The position numbers and the translations under genes were made by a program. Shown one piece after another: positions 1-7,581 of a stretch of DNA of 9,396 bases. Below the pieces are notes generated by a model. That model was not told the origin of the DNA. It ran no database searches and was given only the letters and a program-made list of their open reading frames with translations. The DNA comes from CAINDZ01 sp964399195 (GTDB taxonomy: Bacteria > Krumholzibacteriota > Krumholzibacteriia > LZORAL124-64-63): NCBI GenBank assembly GCA_964399195.1, contig CAYNPY010000116.1, positions 1-9,396 on the forward strand, given 5' to 3'. The number at the start of each line of letters is the position of its first letter. The stretch's first letter is position 1.

Positions 1-332
1 TTGAAGAAGAGGTCCACCGCGACGTCGTAGCGCGCGCGCCGCAGTTCCGCCGCCATCGCCGCGGTGCCGCGCCCGCGCGACGCTCCGGCTCCGCCGCGCG
101 CCCGCGCGTCGCCGCCGCGCCGGCGCACGCCGAGCTCGTGCACGCGGGCCAGCTGCGGGTGGCCGGCCAGCACCGGCGCGTAGGCCTCCTCGCAGAGGAA
201 GCCGATCTCCAGGCCCTCGTCGCCGCGCCGCAGCGCCTCCAGCACGGCGGTCGCCATCACGATGTCGCCCAGATAGCGCAGGCGCGTGACCAGAAGTCGC
301 GCGACCGGCCTGCCGTCCAGCAGCCAGCTCAT
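1..332 (-). CDS. Glycosyltransferase family 9 (heptosyltransferase-like), N-terminal part, cut by window edge
   Basis: This is the N-terminal 110 residues of a GT9 enzyme; the rest lies beyond the left edge. GT9 proteins transfer heptose or related sugars from a nucleotide donor to LPS core at the cytoplasmic face of the inner membrane. Translation shows the family's opening: a short lead, a hydrophobic strand (ARLLVTRLRYLGD, residues 11-23), the Gly-Asp turn with a following MATAVLEAL helix, a GFLCEEAYAPVLAGHP strand/helix pair and a later YDVAVDLFFN motif. The ATG at 332 shares the four bases ATGA with the gmhB stop, and GGGAG lies nine bases upstream, so translation is probably coupled. 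An Arg/Gly/Ala-rich insert (about residues 66-88) separates the HELGV strand from the AAELRRARYD helix and is probably a loop. The acceptor cannot be told from this fragment. Confidence 0.85.
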   Translation of the reverse strand, partial: MSWLLDGRPVARLLVTRLRYLGDIVMATAVLEALRRGDEGLEIGFLCEEAYAPVLAGHPQLARVHELGVRRRGGDARARGGAGASRGRGTAAMAAELRRARYDVAVDLFF

Positions 333-940
333 CGCGGCGCGCTCCCGGGCCGCGGGGCGTCGCGAAGGATCTCCGCGACGGCGGCCGCAAGGTCCGGAGC
401 GAACCGCACGCGCGGATCGCCGGGCCGCATCGACGCCACCCGCGACGCCTCGCCGGCCCCGTAGCCGGTCGCGACCAGCACCGCGCCGAGTCCGTGCCGC
501 CGGCCCAACTCCACGTCGCTGGCCTTGTCGCCGACCACCCACGACCGCTCCCGGTCCCAGTTGAATGCCGCCGCCGCCTCTTCGAGCAGTCCGGGCCCGG
601 GCTTCCGGCACCGGCAGCCGTCCTCGGGCGCGTGCGGGCAGTAATACATGGCGTCCAGGGCGGTCCCGCTCGCGGCCAGCACCTCGTCCACGCGGCGCAT
701 CACGGCCGCCAGCTCCGTCTGCCCGAAGCGGCCCCGCCCCAAGCCGCTCTGGTTGGAGATCCCCACCAGCGCGTAGCCCGCGGCCGCGGCTGCGCGCAGG
801 GCCTCGGGCACGCCCGGGAGCAGTTCCACTCCGGCCGGATCGGCAAGGTAGTCCTTGTCGACGATGAGCACCCCGTCGCGGTCGATGAACAGGACCGCTC
901 CCTCGCGAGGCTCCAGCCCGGGCGGCGCGCGCCAGATCAT
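329..940 (-). CDS. gmhB: D-glycero-D-manno-heptose 1,7-bisphosphate 7-phosphatase (GmhB-like HAD phosphatase)
   Basis: This 203-residue HAD-superfamily phosphatase most likely removes the 7-phosphate from heptose 1,7-bisphosphate, a step in making ADP-heptose for LPS core. The catalytic pair is in FIDRDGVL (Asp20, Asp22). GISNQSG (60-66) is HAD motif II, CRKPGPG (111-117) carries the motif III Lys113, and VVGDKASD (135-142) is motif IV. Cys101, His103, Cys109 and Cys111 form the Cys/His zinc loop typical of GmhB. Length fits the family. The ATG at 940 overlaps the upstream waaF stop by one base (TGATG), and AAGGAG at 949-954 is spaced eight bases from it, which fixes the start. The gene sits between GT9 genes, which supports the heptose pathway. 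The related histidinol-phosphate phosphatase is the main alternative but fits the context less well. No gmhA, hldE or hldD is in view. Confidence 0.93.
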   Translation of the reverse strand: MIWRAPPGLEPREGAVLFIDRDGVLIVDKDYLADPAGVELLPGVPEALRAAAAAGYALVGISNQSGLGRGRFGQTELAAVMRRVDEVLAASGTALDAMYYCPHAPEDGCRCRKPGPGLLEEAAAAFNWDRERSWVVGDKASDVELGRRHGLGAVLVATGYGAGEASRVASMRPGDPRVRFAPDLAAAVAEILRDAPRPGSAPR

Positions 941-2097
941 CAGGTCGACTCCTTGCGGTCCTCCGCGGCCGACGCCGAGCCGCCTGACAGCAGCGCGAGC
1001 GCGGTCTGGTGCACGCGCCGGCCGTCGAGGGCATCGAGACAGAAGCGCTGCTGGTTGCAGGTCCGCCGGTAGCACGGACGGCAGGGAAAGCCGTCCGCCG
1101 CCAGCGCCACGGCGCGCGGGCCGAGCGGTCGCGTCCAGTCCGGATTCGAGGAGCCGAACAGGCCCACCGTCGGCACGCCCAGCGCCGACGCCACGTGCAT
1201 CAGCCCGCTGTCGTTGCCGACGAAGGCGACGCTGGCCCGCAGCCAATGGACGGCGCCCGCCAGTTCGGTCGCGCCGGCCAGGTCCACGACGTCGGCGTCC
1301 GGGTTCCCGGCCACCGCCGCCTCCCCCTGCGCCCAGGCCAGGTCCGGGGTCGCGCGCCGCACCGCCGCAACCAGCGGCGCCGCGCCCGCGTCCCCCAGCA
1401 CCAGCACGCGGCCGCCGGCGGCAGCCACCTCGCGCGCGAATTCGGCCGCTCTTGCGGGGGGCCAGGTCTTGGCCGGCCCGAAGGTCGCGCCGGCGCCCAG
1501 GGCCCACAGCGGCCGGCCGCCGGGCGGCGGCCCCGCGGCGCCGGCGCCCGCGCCTGCTCCCAGCCGGAGCGGTTCGCAGGCCTCTCCCGCGCTTGCCACC
1601 GCCTCGGGCCAGCCGCAGGCCCGCGCCAGCGCGCGCGGCAGATCGAGCATTTCCTGGCTGAAGTGCCGCGTTCCGCGCGGGCTCCGCGCCAGCGGGTGCG
1701 TAAGCAGGGCGCTCCGCAGGTCCCCGCGGTGGCCGATGCGCAGCGGGATGCCCGCCGCGGCCGCCGCCAGCGCCGCGCGCAGGGAGGGCGGCCCCAGCAG
1801 CACGGCGTCGAACCGGCCGGCGCGCCACTGGGCCGCCTGCCGCGCGGCTCCCGCCCAGCCGGCGTGACGTCCCGGCCGCTCGGTCACCAGCAGCTCGTCC
1901 AGGCGCGGGTCCCCCGCGAGCAGCGGCGCCCAGGCGGCGCGGACGGCGACCGCGACCGCGAAGTCGGGCGCCCCGGGCGCGCGCCGCGCCGCCGCCAGCC
2001 AGTCGAGCACCGGCAGGGACATGACCAGATCGCCCAGCCAGTTCGGCGCGACCACCAGGATGCGGCGAGCCCGCCGCCGGCTACGGCCGCGCGGCAT
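940..2097 (-). CDS. waaF: ADP-heptose:LPS heptosyltransferase II (WaaF-like, GT9)
   Basis: A 385-residue GT9 glycosyltransferase, predicted to add the second heptose to the LPS inner core at the cytoplasmic face of the inner membrane. Seen features are the N-terminal strand and Gly-Asp turn (ILVVAPNWLGDLVMSLP, 13-29), a GPAKTWP donor-site motif (207-213), and the hallmark NDSGLMHVASALGVPTVGLFG (295-315) followed by SSNPDWTRPLGP. Near the C-terminus is a four-cysteine cluster (Cys339, 342, 347, 353: CRPCYRRTCNQQRFC), which is characteristic of WaaF rather than WaaC. A longer reading to 2292 would prefix basic low-complexity sequence. I chose the ATG at 2097, about ten residues before the first conserved strand. 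It lies 17 bases inside the end of the upstream GT9 gene; its Shine-Dalgarno is weak (GGGGC), so coupling to the upstream gene is likely. Exact acceptor specificity is inferred. Confidence 0.88.
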   Translation of the reverse strand: MPRGRSRRRARRILVVAPNWLGDLVMSLPVLDWLAAARRAPGAPDFAVAVAVRAAWAPLLAGDPRLDELLVTERPGRHAGWAGAARQAAQWRAGRFDAVLLGPPSLRAALAAAAAGIPLRIGHRGDLRSALLTHPLARSPRGTRHFSQEMLDLPRALARACGWPEAVASAGEACEPLRLGAGAGAGAAGPPPGGRPLWALGAGATFGPAKTWPPARAAEFAREVAAAGGRVLVLGDAGAAPLVAAVRRATPDLAWAQGEAAVAGNPDADVVDLAGATELAGAVHWLRASVAFVGNDSGLMHVASALGVPTVGLFGSSNPDWTRPLGPRAVALAADGFPCRPCYRRTCNQQRFCLDALDGRRVHQTALALLSGGSASAAEDRKEST

Positions 2098-3286
2098 CGC
2101 GCCCCGCGGCGGACGGCGTCGACAACGGAGCGTCGCCGGTCTCCGGCGTGCCCGGTTCCGGACGGGCGGGCTCCGGTGCGGACGGCGCCGGGCCCGCCGG
2201 GCCGACGGTGGCGCCGGCCGAACGCCGGCGGTCGCCCGCCACCGCGTCGACCGCCGCGAGCAAGACGTCTGCGTCCACGCGCCCGTCGACATCCGGCTCC
2301 AGCAGTCGCAGCCGAGGTCCCGCCGCGGGGCGCCAGCACGCCGGGTCGTCGGCGCGGAACAGCCCCACGACCGGCACGCCCATCGCCACGGCGAAATGGA
2401 GGCAGTCCGTGTTCCCGGCGACGAACAGGTCGCATTGCGACAGCAGCAGCACGACCTCCAGGAGCGTGTCGCGATTGAGGCCCGTCGGCACGTTGCTGAG
2501 CAGGACCTCCAGCCGCGCCTGCGTCTCCTTCTCCTGCGGATGGCCGAGCGGCAGCACGCGGCATTCGACCTTCGCCGTCAGCGTGCGCGCGATGGCCTGG
2601 AAGGTCTCCAGCGGCCACCCCGGGCCCGACAGGGGCGCACCCGGATCGATGCCGACCAGAAGCTGCCGCGGATTCGGCTTGTGGAAGTGCACCTGCTGGG
2701 CCATCTGGCGCATCTTGTCCATCGGCAGGGGCCAGCGGGGCGCCAGTTCCGCCGCGGCGAAGCCGAACAGCGGCGCCGCGTGCCGCAGCCGGTCGCCGAG
2801 ATAGCTGTCGGGCAAGGCGCGCAGCTCGAAGTTGATCGCCGGCCAGGCCTGGGGGTGCGAGGATCCGAAGCGCAGCGACGCCCCGCTGGCGAGCGCCGCC
2901 ATCTCCAGCGCCGGGTGCGCCTCGTGCGCCATGAGGAAGGCCAGGTCGTAGTCGCCGGCCTGCACCTGGCGCAGCAGCGAGGCGAACGCAGGCCGCCACA
3001 GGTTCAATTGCGTCGGCTTGTACAGCAGGCACTGGCGGGCCAGGCCGCTCGGCACCACCAGCGTCGCGTGCTTCTCCGGCATCAGGAAGTCCATCACCGC
3101 GCCCGGGTACCGACGCCGGATCGCCGTCAGCAGCGGCATGTGGAACAGGACGTCGCTCAGGCAGCCGGCGTCGATGCACAGGATCCGCGAATCGTCGCGC
3201 ACGCAATCGGGCAGGCTGAACCGCGCGCCCGTCCCCTTGCGGAAGAACGGCCGCAGCACGGCGCTGATCAGCTTCTGGTCCGACAC
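2081..3286 (-). CDS. Divergent glycosyltransferase family 9 protein with Pro/Ala-rich C-terminal tail
   Basis: A 401-residue protein with the two-domain GT9 layout. An N-terminal strand and turn (RILCIDAGCLSDVLFHMP, 34-51) keep the Asp of the usual Gly-Asp motif but have Ser in place of Gly. A middle GIDPGAPLSGPGWPLETF (212-229) resembles the GxGA...K.WP donor region but lacks the Lys. The C-terminal motif reads GNTDCLHFAVAMGVPVVGLF (291-310), where typical members have NDSGxxH; the His is kept, Asp is replaced by Asn, and Gly by Asp. From about residue 351 a tail of some 50 residues rich in Pro, Ala, Gly and Glu follows, with no visible domain. Translation starts at a GTG at 3286 with GGAAAGGGA at 3291-3299, 27 bases after the lon stop. 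Its place ahead of waaF suggests LPS work, but substrate and activity are unknown; a degenerate or scaffold role is possible. Confidence 0.82.
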   Translation of the reverse strand: MSDQKLISAVLRPFFRKGTGARFSLPDCVRDDSRILCIDAGCLSDVLFHMPLLTAIRRRYPGAVMDFLMPEKHATLVVPSGLARQCLLYKPTQLNLWRPAFASLLRQVQAGDYDLAFLMAHEAHPALEMAALASGASLRFGSSHPQAWPAINFELRALPDSYLGDRLRHAAPLFGFAAAELAPRWPLPMDKMRQMAQQVHFHKPNPRQLLVGIDPGAPLSGPGWPLETFQAIARTLTAKVECRVLPLGHPQEKETQARLEVLLSNVPTGLNRDTLLEVVLLLSQCDLFVAGNTDCLHFAVAMGVPVVGLFRADDPACWRPAAGPRLRLLEPDVDGRVDADVLLAAVDAVAGDRRRSAGATVGPAGPAPSAPEPARPEPGTPETGDAPLSTPSAAGRDAARP

Positions 3287-3313
3287 GGCGTCCCTTTCCG
3301 GTTCCCGCCGACC

Positions 3314-5698
<2,385 letters not shown>

Positions 5699-5760
5699 GA
5701 CGTGGAGCTCCTTCCCGTGTCGGCGCGGCCCCGGCCCGCCCGACGATCCCTGCACACCCT

Positions 5761-5773
5761 GCCCGGTCCGGGC
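5761..5773 (-). other. Short GC hairpin in the hsp20-lon gap
   Basis: Directly after the hsp20 stop is a GCCCG-GAC-CGGGC dyad, with a five-base-pair stem and three-base loop when read as RNA. It has no following T run, so it is unlikely to be a full terminator. It could reduce read-through or set relative mRNA stability of hsp20 and lon. The rest of the 78-base gap holds the lon Shine-Dalgarno sequence and nothing else I recognise. Confidence 0.25.
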
Positions 5774-5776
5774 GCC

Positions 5777-6211
5777 TCAGCGCTCGATCGCGATCTGCCT
5801 GCGGTCCGCGCGTCCCCCGCCGCCCTTGCGGAAGGTGACATAGAGGAAGCCGCCGCGGTAGCGCGCCGTGGCCGAGGCGGGATCGACCGCCACGGTGATC
5901 GGCACGCGCCGGGCGAACGGCCCCACGCTGATCTCCATCTTGTGGAAGTGCTTCTTGCCCGGACCCGAGGCGTCGGGCCGGATGCCGCGCACGAGCAGGC
6001 TCTTCTCGTCGGCCAGCACCTCGATCTGCGTGGGGTCGAGGCCCGCCAGATCCATCTGGACGATGAAGGCGTCGTCGGTCTCGTAGGCATCGGTCGCCGG
6101 ACGCCAGCAGAGGTCGCTCTCCCCCGGCACCGTCCCGCCCCGCTGGGCGTAGGCGGTCACGAGGATCTCGAAGATCTCCTCCAGCTCGCCCGGCCTGTCC
6201 TTGCTGCCCAT
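5777..6211 (-). CDS. Hsp20/alpha-crystallin family small heat-shock protein
   Basis: A 144-residue ATP-independent holdase chaperone that binds unfolding cytoplasmic proteins in oligomers. The alpha-crystallin domain runs from about Trp36 (WRPATDAYETDDAFIVQMDLAG) to Lys129. It includes the SVGPFARRVPI segment (95-105), matching the family's GxFxRxxxLP region, and ARYRGGFLYVTF (116-127), matching the AxxxxGxL end signature. The C-terminal tail carries an IxI-type motif (QIAIE, Ile140 and Ile142) used for oligomer contacts. The N-terminal arm is short (about 35 residues). An in-frame ATG at 6253 lies within the proposed operator and only about five bases after the predicted transcription start, so I prefer the ATG at 6211, which has GGAG ten bases upstream. 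The gene leads toward lon, pairing a chaperone with a protease; heat control by the upstream inverted repeat is likely. Confidence 0.93.
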   Translation of the reverse strand: MGSKDRPGELEEIFEILVTAYAQRGGTVPGESDLCWRPATDAYETDDAFIVQMDLAGLDPTQIEVLADEKSLLVRGIRPDASGPGKKHFHKMEISVGPFARRVPITVAVDPASATARYRGGFLYVTFRKGGGGRADRRQIAIER

Positions 6212-6236
6212 GCTCGACCCGCTCCGCGGCAGGAAT

Positions 6237-6263
6237 CCCGAAAGTGCATGCACGACTTTCGGG
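6237..6263 (-). promoter_or_regulatory. Perfect 9-N9-9 inverted repeat over the hsp20 start site (candidate heat-shock operator)
   Basis: The arms CCCGAAAGT (6237-6245) and ACTTTCGGG (6255-6263) are perfect reverse complements separated by nine bases. The repeat begins one base after the hsp20 -10 box and covers the predicted start at about 6258, a classic repressor position. Nine-base arms with a nine-base spacer is the geometry of the HrcA operator CIRCE, but CIRCE arms read TTAGCACTC/GAGTGCTAA, so the sequence does not match. A second 10-base palindrome, GTGCATGCAC (6244-6253), overlaps it with a centre shifted by 1.5 bases. The binding protein is not known. Confidence 0.65.
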
Positions 6264-6264
6264 T

Positions 6265-6293
6265 ATGCTACCTGCCGGAAGCGGGGGCGTCAA
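6265..6293 (-). promoter_or_regulatory. Sigma70-type promoter of hsp20
   Basis: Read on the minus strand, TTGACG (6288-6293, five of six to consensus) is followed by exactly 17 bases and TAGCAT (6265-6270, four of six). Initiation is expected near 6258, giving a leader of about 47 bases before the ATG at 6211. It is the strongest promoter match that I found by eye in the window, and it is followed at once by the inverted repeat. It could serve hsp20, lon and the LPS genes. Confidence 0.65.
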
Positions 6294-6298
6294 CCTGA

Positions 6299-6333
6299 GG
6301 GCGCGGGGCGAGCCGACGGCCCCGCGAGCGCCC
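6299..6333 (-). terminator. GC-rich stem-loop after lexA (possible terminator)
   Basis: In the 78 bases between the lexA stop and the hsp20 promoter, GGGCGC (6299-6304) can pair with GCGCCC (6328-6333) and CGGGGC (6304-6309) with GCCCCG (6319-6324), leaving a bulge on one side. There is no T tract on the lexA-proximal transcript side, so this is at best a non-canonical terminator. It would isolate lexA from the hsp20 block. Confidence 0.3.
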
Positions 6334-6371
6334 GCCCGGCGGACCCTGCCGCCGCCGTCGCCACGACCGGC

Positions 6372-6974
6372 TCAGTTGTACCGGCGCAGGACACCGATGA
6401 CCACGCCCTGCACGGCGACCCGTTCCTCCGGGAAGCGCATCACCGGCACGGCCGGATTGGCCGGCTGCAGCCGGATGACGGAGCCCTCGCGGAAGTACTG
6501 CTTGACCGTGACCGATTCGCCGTCCACCAGCGCGATCACGGTCTCGCCGTTGCGCGCGGTCTCGCGGGCCTCGACCACGACGGTGTCCCCGCTGCGGATC
6601 TGCTCGTCGATCATCGAGTCTCCGCGCACCTTCAGGGCGAAGGTGCGCCCCTTCCCGAGCCATTCCTCCGGCACCCGCAGCTGCTCCTGCTCGGCCAGGG
6701 CCTCGATGGGGCTGCCGGCCGCCACGGTGCCCAGCAGAGGGATGGTGCACAGGCCACCGGTCTCGCCGACGACCTCGATGTCGCGGCTGGCGTTGCGGCG
6801 CTCGCGGCGCAGGTAGCCCTTCTCCACGAGGTGGCGCACGTGCTTGTGCACCGTGGCCACGGACGACAGGCCGAACCGGTCGCCGATCTCCTGCAGCGTG
6901 GGCGCGAAGCCGCGCTCTTCCGCGTAGGCGGTCACGAAGGCCAGGATCTCGGCCTGGCGGGGGGTCAATCCCAT
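6372..6974 (-). CDS. lexA: LexA, SOS-response transcriptional repressor with self-cleaving S24 domain
   Basis: A full-length 200-residue LexA. The N-terminal winged helix-turn-helix (1-65) has MGLTPRQAEILAFVTAYAEERG and a helix-turn-helix around PTLQEIGDRFGLSSVATVHKHV. The C-terminal half is the latent serine protease: the cleavage bond is Ala86-Gly87 in GTVAAGSPI, the nucleophile is Ser120 in VRGDSMID and the general base is Lys158 in SVTVKQYF. RecA-ssDNA filaments trigger self-cleavage and derepression. The recognition helix (SSVATVHKHVRHL) differs from E. coli LexA, so the operator sequence should differ too. The ATG at 6974 has an ideal AGGAGG (6981-6986) with six-base spacing; longer in-frame readings run into the promoter region. 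Its own promoter carries a direct repeat well placed for autoregulation. The genes it controls cannot be seen here. Confidence 0.96.
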   Translation of the reverse strand: MGLTPRQAEILAFVTAYAEERGFAPTLQEIGDRFGLSSVATVHKHVRHLVEKGYLRRERRNASRDIEVVGETGGLCTIPLLGTVAAGSPIEALAEQEQLRVPEEWLGKGRTFALKVRGDSMIDEQIRSGDTVVVEARETARNGETVIALVDGESVTVKQYFREGSVIRLQPANPAVPVMRFPEERVAVQGVVIGVLRRYN

Positions 6975-7027
6975 GGGATCCCTCCTGGGGGCTTCCTCGG
7001 CACCTTCCGGGGCGGTACTGCCCTCGG

Positions 7028-7046
7028 CGCCGCCGCGTCGGCGGCG
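7028..7046 (-). other. Strong hairpin in the lexA 5' leader
   Basis: CGCCGCCG (7028-7035) and CGGCGGCG (7039-7046) are perfect complements around a three-base loop, making an eight-base-pair all-GC stem. It would begin about 13 bases into the predicted lexA transcript (start near 7059) and end about 40 bases before the Shine-Dalgarno site. It might protect the 5' end or slow polymerase. In DNA this GC-rich, a chance origin is also possible. Confidence 0.35.
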
Positions 7047-7065
7047 GGCGGGGCGCGTCGCAATC

Positions 7066-7094
7066 ATACTAGACGAAAGTTTGGTGAAAGTCCA
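7066..7094 (-). promoter_or_regulatory. lexA promoter with ACTTTC direct repeat (candidate LexA operator)
   Basis: Read on the minus strand, TGGACT (7089-7094) is followed by 17 bases and TAGTAT (7066-7071), predicting a start near 7059 and an 85-base leader. ACTTTC occurs twice, at 7086-7091 and 7075-7080, with an 11-base period, so one copy overlaps the -35 and the other sits between the boxes. This is the usual position for LexA autoregulation. A TTTC-N7-TTTC layout recalls the alphaproteobacterial GTTC-N7-GTTC box. A T-rich tract just upstream (7095-7114) may act as an UP element. Confidence 0.5.
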
Positions 7095-7127
7095 GCGAAG
7101 AAAAAGAGAAAACCACGGCCGGCGTCC

Positions 7128-7157
7128 TTGCCGCGCGTCGGGGGTCCATGGTAGCCT
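7128..7157 (+). promoter_or_regulatory. Weak candidate promoter of the HIT gene
   Basis: TTGCCG (7128-7133), 18 bases, then TAGCCT (7152-7157) would start transcription near 7164 and give a leader of about 36 bases before the ATG at 7200. The -10 matches consensus poorly, so this is tentative. The A-rich stretch at 7099-7112 lies upstream and could help either divergent promoter. Confidence 0.3.
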
Positions 7158-7199
7158 GCGGCCGTACCGTGCGTCACCCCGGCGCTGGAGGCGCGTTTG

Positions 7200-7544
7200 A
7201 TGAGCACCTGCCCGTTCTGCGAGATCGCCGCCGGCCGCATCCCGGCCGACATCGTCCACGAGGATGCGGAGTTCGTGGCCTTCCGCGACATCAGCCCCCA
7301 GGCGCCCAGCCACATCCTGGTGGTGCCCCGCCGACACATCGGCAGCCTCAACGAGCTGGTCGGCCCGGAGCGCGGGGCCGCCGACGGCCTCCTGGGCGCC
7401 GGCGTCGTCGCCGCCCAGGCCGAGGGCCTGGCCCCCGGCGGCTACCGCTTCGTGATCAACTGCGGCCAGGACGGGGGCCAGGCGGTGGGGCACCTCCACC
7501 TGCACGTGCTGGGCGGCCGGCCGTTGCGCTGGCCGCCGGGCTGA
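7200..7544 (+). CDS. HIT-family nucleotide hydrolase (HinT-like)
   Basis: A 114-residue histidine-triad protein, the normal size for the HinT/PKCI branch. These enzymes hydrolyse purine nucleoside phosphoramidates and other AMP-linked compounds in the cytoplasm. The triad is HLHLHVLGG (His98, His100, His102), preceded by GYRFVINCGQDGGQAVGH, which is typical of the branch. An N-terminal CPFC (Cys4, Cys7), with His46 in PRRHIGS, fits the zinc site seen in some members. The ATG at 7200 has GGAGG eight bases upstream; the TTG just before it is not needed. It is the only plus-strand gene in the window and stands alone, diverging from lexA and converging on the metalloprotease gene. The natural substrate cannot be deduced. 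Confidence 0.94.
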   Translation: MSTCPFCEIAAGRIPADIVHEDAEFVAFRDISPQAPSHILVVPRRHIGSLNELVGPERGAADGLLGAGVVAAQAEGLAPGGYRFVINCGQDGGQAVGHLHLHVLGGRPLRWPPG

Positions 7545-7554
7545 GATCGCTTCG

Positions 7555-7572
7555 GCGCCGGTCCGGCGGCGC
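7555..7572 (+). terminator. Small hairpin between convergent genes
   Basis: GCGCCG (7555-7560) and CGGCGC (7567-7572) can form a six-base-pair stem with loop GTCCGG in the 37-base gap between the HIT gene and the convergent lipoprotein gene. The location is right for a bidirectional terminator, but no T run follows in either direction. Confidence is low. Confidence 0.25.
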
Positions 7573-7581
7573 GGGCTGCGG

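Noticed and set aside
2098..2292. Extended N-terminus for WaaF from an upstream start at 2292
   Set aside because: The extra 65 residues are basic low-complexity sequence and would overlap the upstream GT9 gene by about 200 bases; the ATG at 2097 fits family length.
5699..5755. Upstream start for Lon at 5755
   Set aside because: It adds a non-conserved Gly/Pro/Arg stretch, and the ATG at 5698 has a strong Shine-Dalgarno at proper spacing.
6212..6253. Upstream ATG for Hsp20 at 6253
   Set aside because: It lies inside the inverted repeat and about five bases from the predicted transcript start, without a ribosome-binding site.
6237..6263. Inverted repeat as a rho-independent terminator of lexA
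   Set aside because: It lies downstream of a good promoter and over its start site, has a nine-base spacer and has no T run, so an operator is the better reading.
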